Shown here: in pieces, positions 57,001 through 64,000 of the stretch
How the letters are laid out: each line of letters opens with the position of its first letter
Numbering within the stretch: the stretch's first letter is position 1
Assembly: GCA_037389465.1 (NCBI GenBank)
Contig: JAZARR010000230.1
Coordinates: 2,418,001 to 2,482,000, forward strand
Direction: 5' to 3'
Origin: Baylisascaris procyonis
Taxonomy: Eukaryota > Nematoda > Chromadorea > Rhabditida > Ascarididae
Length of the DNA stretch: 64,000 nt
Notes under the pieces: model-generated
The model's database searches: none
Told to the model about the DNA's origin: nothing
What the model saw: the letters and a program-made list of their open reading frames with translations, nothing else
Made by a program: the position numbers and the translations under genes

Positions 57001-58312
57001 ATCTGCGGTCGACTAATTTTTTATCACGTGATAGATTTTACGTTCTCTTTCTCTCTATTACTCCATCTTAATCCGATGAATCTTTTTTTTAAAGTATACT
57101 GAAGACACAAATCTGCTCTAAGCCAAAGGATTAGTCGGTTTTCTGAAACGGCCACTAAAGAAAGTAGAGCACAGAATTAACCCCAAAATACTGCAGACAA
57201 TGGTCGGTAGACTTTTCGGGTTTTAACGATTGAAGGAGGATATAAAGGACTATGAATGAAGGCATCTGTCATCTCTAGGCGAACGATCAACTAAATCAAG
57301 CCAAATTGCGTTTTTTGTTTCAATTTCACTAAGAAATAAAACGACAGTGAAAGGTTTTGCTTCACACTGTATCAATAGATGAAACATCCTCTCGTTAATT
57401 TTTCTAAATATCGCCTATACGTTATCGAAATATAGGTTTTGAAAACAACGCTCTAGATTTATAAGTATTTTCTTTATCAACAAAATTATTTGAAATAATA
57501 ACATACTTGATAGTGAAGAAAAAATAATCGAAGTGATCGACAATGCGTTGCCATTGTTCCGAATTTATATCCCTTTGGAATGCTATAATCAATCAGTGGA
57601 ACACATTTCATTCGTTTAAAAAAAAAATTATTGTTATATTTAATTTATTTTATGATTTACTTAAATGTAATAAATATTTTTTGATTATATAATGCAGACA
57701 ATTCAAAAAAATACAAGAAAATCTTTTTGTAATTCAGATAATTCAATAAAAGAGATGTGAAATCGAGAGAATCGTCACCGATTCTCTTGATAAGATATTC
57801 TTTTACAGGCTTAACTGACAATTGCTGAACATCAACAAAAAATCTGTGGAAGTAGGTACCACCAAATTTTAGGTCACCTTTAAACTTTAATAGAAATATA
57901 CTAAAATTCTAGTAAATAAAATTCATTCTGGTTGTAAATTTTCACTTTGCAATCCGATACTGCTAACATCAACTAGCCACAATTGTGATCTCGACCGGCA
58001 TACCTTCTAGGAATGCTTAGTTGAAGCATTCAACGATCAAGCTTGCCTCTACCTGACATTCAGGTAGAGGCAAGCTTGTTCTACCTGATCATCACATATA
58101 TTCTCTTCAACAGTATTCCCTCTAACATTCTAAAACATATTTACAAACAATGATAAACATAAATTACCGAAAACTTTTGATACAATTTCCTCAAGTGATG
58201 GGCGAATTTCAACCGTATAGAAGTCATCGTTTTCCTCCAGCAGATCATCATCACGCAAAGGAATGAGGAAATCCTTTAAACGATTTATCCCAGTATATTC
58301 CTCCTCTTCCAT
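36085..58312 (-). CDS. dpy-28: Condensin I subunit CAP-D2 (DPY-28-like), 33 exons
   Basis: HEAT-repeat subunit of condensin I, which compacts mitotic chromosomes; in C. elegans DPY-28 also serves the dosage-compensation complex. I read 33 exons from 58312-58168 (ATG) to 36132-36085 (TGA), about 1561 residues against 1401 in human NCAPD2. Best matches are VRETCVIVLAHLILNDMVKV (39787-39610), ECRSNLMVAAGDLCFRFPNV (40474-40319), GNVIYNLMPDMISRLSS (39062-38971), FRLPESHR (44759-44530) and LSADDLASEL (50854-50779). Exon 42995-42734 is very acidic; the last two exons are basic, ending RKSPLKMKSPKK. Exon 4 may end at 56306 or 56302. The exon at 45437/45408-45266 joins in frame only from 45408, and about 20 residues aligned to human are missing there. 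Whether it also acts in dosage compensation here is not shown. Confidence 0.93.
43305..43375 (+). other. tRNA-like element with a good B box
   Basis: GGAGTTCGATCTCC at 43351-43364 is a B-box/T-arm-like hairpin, preceded about 40 bases upstream by A-box-like TAAGTCGACTGG. Acceptor pairing is not evident. It lies antisense in a condensin intron; probably a decayed tRNA or tRNA-derived repeat. Confidence 0.3.
46525..46585 (+). other. tRNA-like element, degenerate
   Basis: TTAGTGCCCTCG at about 46531 resembles an A box, and GGGTTTGAGTTCCC at about 46559-46572 resembles a T arm. It lies antisense in a condensin intron. No complete cloverleaf can be drawn. Confidence 0.25.
48033..48068. repeat. 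(AAAGT)n microsatellite
   Basis: Six to seven AAAGT/AAAGC pentamers in a condensin intron, about 25 bp beyond the donor of the exon ending at 48094. Confidence 0.9.
50280..50330 (+). other. B-box-like segment
   Basis: AGATTCGACTCACC near 50300 matches a pol III B box, preceded by TTAGTGGACC. No further tRNA structure is visible. It is antisense in a condensin intron and may be chance. Confidence 0.15.
53632..53730 (+). repeat. Dispersed repeat, copy A
   Basis: A 99-bp segment opening with a small hairpin (TGGTTTT-TCAAG-AAAACCA). It is about 80% identical by eye to copy B at 54401-54496, in the same orientation. It lies in the condensin intron after exon 7. The family is not recognised. Confidence 0.75.
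54401..54496 (+). repeat. Dispersed repeat, copy B
   Basis: The partner of copy A, in the condensin intron before exon 7. The two copies flank that 128-bp exon and lie about 770 bp apart. Confidence 0.75.
58038..58078. repeat. Perfect 19-bp inverted repeat with a 3-base loop
   Basis: The arm CAAGCTTGCCTCTACCTGA (58038-58056) is followed by CAT and then its exact complement (58060-58078). The word CTACCTGA occurs a third time just downstream. It lies in the first condensin intron and is GC-richer than the surrounding sequence. The 3-base loop is too tight for an ordinary microRNA precursor. Confidence 0.95.
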
Positions 58313-58337
58313 TAATCCTTCCTTAGCTTCGACTTTG

Positions 58338-58341
58338 ACTG
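58338..58341 (-). promoter_or_regulatory. Likely spliced-leader acceptor of the condensin gene
   Basis: On the - strand GGATTTCAG is a good acceptor with its AG at 58340-58339. The first exonic base would be 58338, 26 bases before the chosen ATG at 58312. No matching upstream exon is evident, as expected for trans-splicing. An in-frame ATG lies further upstream at about 58363 and would apply if this acceptor is not used. Confidence 0.4.
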
Positions 58342-60198
58342 AAATCCTGTTTGGATTTAACATTTTCTCTGATATAAATCGGATCCATGCAGATCGGGGT
58401 GAAATATAACGAGAGATGAAAATGAATTTGCGGGGAGTTTGTGAGATATAAACATATGTTTCAACGTGCTGAAGTGAGAATAACATATAAAAAGCATGTA
58501 AACGAAAATAATAAGAAAGACCATATAATCCAAAGTTTTTCATTTGCGTGATGTTACCTGTTATCATAAACTTTATTTCTGCGTTCAACGACAAACCATC
58601 ACGGCATCTATGAAAGTATATTGATACTTCTTTACCTATGCAAAACTAATCGAACATTACGCTTTCATTTAAGTTACACACGAGTGCTCACTTAAACCCG
58701 TACTTATCATATCTTCTTCAATATAATATTTTCGCGTAATAATATTCTAACGGCCATACTTAATGACAATAAACTAGCAGTTTAAAAAATACCGTGACAA
58801 AAGCGCCTCTGCAAGTCCATCGTTTTATCGGTCATTTTATGTATCACAATCTTTAATTCTTTGGTTTGTTAACACGATCCAGTCAAGTGAGCAAAGTTCC
58901 ACCAACTCACCGAAGTGGAGATGTATCTGTGGGGAAGCCTCAATTGTGAGCATGAATGGAAATTTCCCTCACTTCACTATACTACTACCTCAAAAATACA
59001 AGTCTAACTCATTGCCCTTTTACTCAGTAATAACTTTTTAACGGTTCCAATAGGTAACTGAAATGGAAAAAATAAATAAACTCATAGATGAGTTAGTATG
59101 AACCGCTCATTGACGCAAAAAGAAAATATTTAGCTCGTTGAAATAGCCTGGCAATTCCCCTTTTTCTTCCTCCCAGGAAATATTTTCTGTGGTTTTAATC
59201 CACTGAAAAAAAAAAAAAACGCAACCAACTAATTATAGATTCGAGCGGAAAACACGACTTCCAACTTTTCACATCATTTATCGTAAGACGGCGTCAAGAA
59301 AATTAAATACGAATATCTATTACTAATATAGAGACCGATTTTATTAAAAGACACGAAAAGCTATTGAATAGTTTGCTGAATTTCAGAAATTTTTGGTAGT
59401 GAAAGATCCTCCTGCTCGCAAATCTCCTTAATAATTCAAAAATAAGCAATAAAAATTCAATAAATTCACCAAATAAATCAAACCGATAAGAACGGTTGCC
59501 TGTACCGAAAAAAAAACAACAAATCGACATATCTATATATGGAACTCTTTATCTCTGTAGCAGAACATGGATAATATGCAAATGATGGGGATATATGGAA
59601 AAGCACCTCATCCAACAAAAAAAAACTTGCAACGAGCTTTTTCCACTTCTCCCTCCCGTGGTATTAAACATCTCTATTCTATTATGAATACCTTCACCCC
59701 GCGTTGGGCTAAAACCGTTCAAAATTCTGGAAAAATTACTCGTCCTTATTTCGGAAACGTTGAATAAACGAAGATATCGCATCACTATACGAAATGATAT
59801 GCAAAAATTAAGGCCATTCAAGAAGAGTCCGATTAACTAGTGACGTATATTCGGTGAATTTGATTCCGATCAAGAATAGAGAACCCAATGTTCATCAAAC
59901 AAAATCCAATATACTAAAAAATAACAAATATACAAACCATAAAAATACTGGCATAACCAACTTTCATTCTGTTTGCTGATGATACATAATACAGCAAAGC
60001 ACCGCTTATCAAATCACCTTGAACAATCAATATTCTCATCGATCACCTTACTCCCCCTCAATCACTTGGAATTAGTTTACACTTGAGCCGACGAATCGGA
60101 TGTGTGACCGCAATCCAAAACCGAGTTATGAGTGGCTATCAACTTCCTCGCCCCAATGGGGAAGGAAAGGGCAATAGTGGAAGGAAGTGATCTCATCA
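58342..60198. other. Spacer between condensin and Taspase-like genes
   Basis: Should contain the condensin promoter and the Taspase-like 3' flank. A 66-codon + strand frame with a true ATG at 59567-59767 (MDNMQMMGIYGKAP) has a protein-like look, but no splice, promoter or homology support. I see nothing else coding. Confidence 0.35.
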
Positions 60199-63100
60199 CT
60201 AAATATTTGTTTGAGGATCATCACAGAAATAGCTGGGAAAAGAGTGTATAATGAACGGAGAAGCGGATGTCCGCTTCGAAAATGCCTTCCTTATTCTTTT
60301 TGCATCGCCGAATGCAAATGGCAAATGTTCGGTATTGTGAAAGGCGATCAATTCACGGCTTCTCTCTTCTGAAATCATAAAACTTTTTAATCTGGGAATG
60401 GAAGAACATTTCAGGAAGCTAGATGCGAAATTACAAACTATTTTAAAGGAATGGAGAAGGGAGGGGAAGGGGATGCCCTGACCAACTGTTCTGCGCAACA
60501 TTTTTTCACCATCATTCTTGATGCGAACGACATGCATCCGGTCGTGATCGCACTTTAGCCAAGATCATTAAAACGACTAGATCGTTTCATCAAGACATGA
60601 AAGATTTAAGACTAAAAAAATAATCAAAGTTCACAAAATTGAAAACGGGATATGAGCTGATCTATCCTATGAAGCACCGTTTACTGCCATCTGCCCATAT
60701 AATGAATGCAAACAATGGCATAGCCTAAATGGAGAAAGGGAGAGATTCAGCTCAGATATCGACGTCACTCCTTCTTAGTGCAACTGATCGGTAAAAATAT
60801 TCTTCGAAATTTAGTGAACTTTTCTAGCAAGTTATGCTTTCTATTGGAAAAAAGCAAAATAATTACGCTTTATTCGAGAATTTTAACATGAGTCATACTA
60901 GGACCCTTCTTCTATACCTCCATCCCCTTCCCACAGTCAGAAATCCATTTACCTCCCTAATGTACCTGCCCAATTACTTCCCCCAAATAGATTTTTACCC
61001 ATATCGGGTGTAATAAACTATTGGCAAACGAGTTACTTGAATCATAGATGAGTACAAGTCCTCCAGCAAGAATTCGTTTCGAAGATCTGAATGCGAGGAG
61101 AGGAGAGTGAACGAAATCCTTCTCGAAAATATTCCTCACACGATCCAACATCAAATCTTCTTCCTCTTCCCTTTAAATAATGTTACAAATATATGAATAG
61201 TATTCCATTAAATTTACATTAGCCTTTAAATCGTGAATTATTGTAGGCATTGGAGAATTTAACGAGCTAAAGATACGAAGAAATGAAGAAAAATATACTG
61301 AAGAAAAAAGAATGCTAAAAAATAAAATAAAAAATTTCTGTTGAGACATAAACAGTGATAGAAAGTAAATCAATATCGTATATATATCGTACCATTCAAG
61401 TAAACGTTGAGCGATTTTTTGTGCAAGACATGTTTTCGCTATAAATTCGCCGCATCCACTCAATGAGACGGCAACGGAACGTGATCCCTTCTGCTCGGCC
61501 CATACAGCACCTCCAACTTGTGTGGCATGTCCCAATCGACCACTTCTTTTGAGCATAATACCCCCACTTGAACAAGCCGCACTACACTCTCCATTCACAT
61601 CCACCTCAAAAATATCATAATACAATACTGACAAATGAAAATATCAATAAAAATTTTTGATGACTCCTCACCCACCTGCCTTCCCCCTCTCACCTCAGGT
61701 CACTTTCTCCAACTGCACTCATTCTGCTGGTGTTGCTTCGAAGTTGATCATAGAATGAAGATAATATTATAGCGTTTGGCTGATCCCACGTGGTAGAGCT
61801 TTTCGGAGCCCAAATCTGAGGTATTTTATTCGGACTGTCCCTCATTTGATATTTGCAGTAAGATTCTCCAACGAATTCATGAAACTGTGGCTTTTTACAG
61901 CTTTTACTGCAAACTCTAATTCATGTACTTACTTGTAATAAATTAAACAATAAGAGAAGAATGCCTTTCAAGCGTGATACTGATTGATGCTGCGAGCTCG
62001 ACCCTAACCCCCTCTCTCTTGCCTTGCCCTCATCGTAGGTAATCCCCCTCTTGCCCTGCCCTGATCCTCCTATCATGCAACATCACTTCTGGAAGACATA
62101 ATTGCCCAAAGGTGCAGCATGAAAGAAGGAACTGATTATCGATGTTGTTTTGAACCTACCGATACACCGCCGACCGTATCCAATTGTTGATTGTTATCAC
62201 GTTCGATCAATCGTTTCGCATCCTTCCATTCATTTAGAGATTGTTCAACAATAAGTTCATTCGGTTCACACATTTCGACACCATTTGATTGAGCCCATTG
62301 TTCAGCACCTTGAGATACTAATACCGATGGGGCGATGAGCTGCTTATCCGAGGCATTTGACTGCTCTTTAGCCAACTTATAAGCCGCAACGATCGGATTA
62401 CGGATTCTTGAGACTGCACCCACCGCTCCAAACACGCTTTCTGCAATATTCATCTATCATCATCTATAAATTTCGAGCAATAGGCAACGTTGAATTTGAA
62501 TAAGCGCTGCCAAGTAAAGCCGAATTAATCTCAAATAGAAGCCCAGGGGTAAAACGCTTCTCAAATTTTTTAGATGGATTGTCTACGCAATGAAAACATT
62601 TGAAAATTAGAACTTTCTTCTCTAAATTTGAAGCTATTTATTTTTAGCGAACACGCCATTACAATCGTAGTAATTCATGATCAGCGTGGCTCTCCCACCG
62701 TTGATGATCGCTAAAATCAGCAACCACTGGCTAAAATTGCTCTCAATCAACGAGGAGTGATCTGTTGACAACATAAGATGCCAAATTTATCTTGTAACTT
62801 ACCCCCGATCAATACAAAAAAAATATTTAAATTACATCAGATAAAACTTTATGATAATAGATTGGATCAGTTTATCTATACATCATGTGCCTCTCTCGAT
62901 CTCTTATCCCCCTGACAGACAACCGTCGTGGAAACTAACCGTGTGATCACCAAATCCTTCGAATGGAAGTTAATTAAAGAATGCATCAATCGCTGCAATC
63001 TTGATTCAGCAATCTCATAATCAAAAACCTTTGAAAAAATGTAGATAAAAATTTTATGCTTTTAAATCTAAAGATGGAACGAAAGTCTTTAAACATCGAA

Positions 63101-63693
63101 TAGAAAATTTTCGTCCTTTCTTACTATTCGCAGCATAAAATGCAACAAAACTTTTCAAAAAAAAAAAAAAACATACGATTTGATGAGAAGAAAGCAGCCT
63201 CACATTCAACGAAACCATCGATTGTTAGATTCGAACCAACGCCAGCATTAGTGGATGGATCATCTTCTAGGATCTATTCTATGAAAAAAAAGCGTTTTTG
63301 GAAAATATTTGAAATATTTTAAACGATCAATTATCAAGTTTTTTAAGAAATAGTAAATCAAAACCAATAGCAGTACAGAATGACCGCAATGATATAAATA
63401 ATAGGTGCAATGCATTCGGCTATCACTGCTTCAACCAAATGGGAAATGTTCAAAGATGGTTCACCTATCTTATGGAAAATAAATACATTTAATACAAATA
63501 CTGCTGGAAATATTTAGATATAATCACACCACCTTCATTCTATAAACAATCGCTTGTGCACAATTACCTTAACTGCACGAATAATATCCCCATTAGATGC
63601 TTTGATAGCCTTTGCACACAAGCCATCCAACGGGTTATTATGTGTGCCTGCACCTGCATGCACTGCTATGAATGATATCCTCATATCCGCCAT
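60199..63693 (-). CDS. TASP1: Taspase-1-like threonine endopeptidase
   Basis: An N-terminal-nucleophile hydrolase of the asparaginase-2 family. Human Taspase-1 self-cleaves before a Thr and then processes MLL and TFIIA after Asp. Six exons in phase give 339 residues: 63693-63568, 63273-63177, 62440-62160, 61604-61393, 61170-61037 and 60368-60199 (TAG). Seen in order: [39 protein letters not shown], the catalytic junction LDTVGGVS at the end of exon 3, [26 protein letters not shown] and FVHSPLLA. The SSGG...WAE...SGCGE pattern favours Taspase over glycosylasparaginase or ordinary asparaginase. The human protein has 420 residues; here the basic linker before the catalytic Thr is much shorter. 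The start ATG overlaps the upstream gene's stop, and TACAG at 63705-63701 could serve as a trans-splice acceptor. The last exon is the least certain. Confidence 0.88.
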
Positions 63694-63896
63694 CACCAAT
63701 CTGTACGCAATCCAAGTGCCCTTTCCAGAGAGATTTTATTGAAGCGATGTTTTAGAACGATTTCTTCCTCGTTTAGAAGAACCGGTACATCGTATCTATA
63801 TTCCTGTAAAATTCAAACATCATTAAGAAAACCCTATCATATTACTCCAAATAAACACCTTCATCAGCTTCTGAGAGAGCAAATAACCCATCTTTT
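63693..63896 (-). CDS. Glutaredoxin-like protein, C-terminal part
   Basis: The last exon, 63803-63693, follows TTTTACAG and encodes EYRYDVPVLLNEEEIVLKHR and 16 more residues to a TGA at 63695-63693. It matches the C-terminal half of the small glutaredoxin-like proteins of the human C5orf63 / yeast YDR286C type. These have a thioredoxin fold with a cis-Pro in a YxxDIPV motif and an HR near the end; here the motif is YRYDVPV with the HR kept. The preceding exon is probably 63896-63859 (ending QKLMK), which joins in phase 0. The redox-active N-terminal half lies off the right edge, so the CxxC cannot be checked. The gene is immediately upstream of the Taspase-like gene on the same strand, and their stop and start overlap by one base. 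Confidence 0.6.
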
Positions 63897-64000
63897 CTGT
63901 TAAAAAACGAAAAGAACAATACACTTTTAACTGGTTCCAAGCCTTATAGAGTAATGCAAAAGGCAATCAAAACTTTCAACAATATTACAATTTAATAAAT

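Noticed and set aside
58038..58078. The fold-back in condensin intron 1 as a microRNA gene, because one arm contains CAGGTAG, near the let-7 seed
   Set aside because: The loop is only 3 bases and the arms 19 bp, which does not fit a microRNA precursor; the seed is also not the let-7 one.
59567..59767. A 66-codon + strand frame with a true ATG in the spacer upstream of condensin
   Set aside because: Length is within chance expectation and no splice signals, promoter or family match support it.

Overview
The window looks like nuclear DNA of an animal, most likely a nematode. It is AT-rich, and its genes are cut into many short exons by GT-AG introns. Some starts sit just after a lone splice acceptor, as expected for spliced-leader trans-splicing, and one gene pair is packed so tightly that a stop overlaps the next start. 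I cannot name the species. The purine gene argues against the filarial worms whose genomes are reported to lack de novo purine synthesis.

Layout. On the + strand, 64-13400 holds 17 exons of a trifunctional GARS-AIRS-GART purine-synthesis gene; its 5' end lies off the left edge. From 13401 to 15650 there are only weak candidates: a possible small + strand gene at 15022-15365 and a possible - strand exon at 14059-14227. From 15651 to 22753 on the + strand runs a six-exon gene of about 306 residues that I do not recognise. It converges on a - strand four-finger C2H2 zinc-finger gene (32047-23813), whose second intron is about 5.1 kb and holds a tRNA-like element. After about 4 kb without a convincing gene, a 33-exon - strand gene (58312-36085) encodes the condensin I subunit CAP-D2, the relative of C. 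elegans DPY-28. I assembled it exon by exon; the total is a multiple of three, about 1561 residues, with two boundaries uncertain. Further right on the - strand, six exons (63693-60199) encode a Taspase-1-like threonine protease. Its ATG overlaps the TGA of the last gene, a glutaredoxin-like protein that runs off the right edge.

The genes are not one pathway. They are housekeeping or chromatin functions: purine synthesis, chromosome condensation, a protease whose relatives process transcription regulators, and a likely DNA-binding zinc-finger protein. Only the glutaredoxin-like/Taspase pair looks co-transcribed.

The points most worth following are the overlapping pair, a possible GARS-only short form of the purine gene ending in the intron at the domain junction, a possible stop-containing exon in the zinc-finger gene, a 19-bp perfect fold-back in the first condensin intron, a diverged repeat pair flanking a condensin exon, and a short TOF/LisH-like reading frame inside a purine-gene intron. 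I saw no CRISPR array, complete transposon, rRNA or viral gene. No new multi-gene system could be supported from sequence alone.
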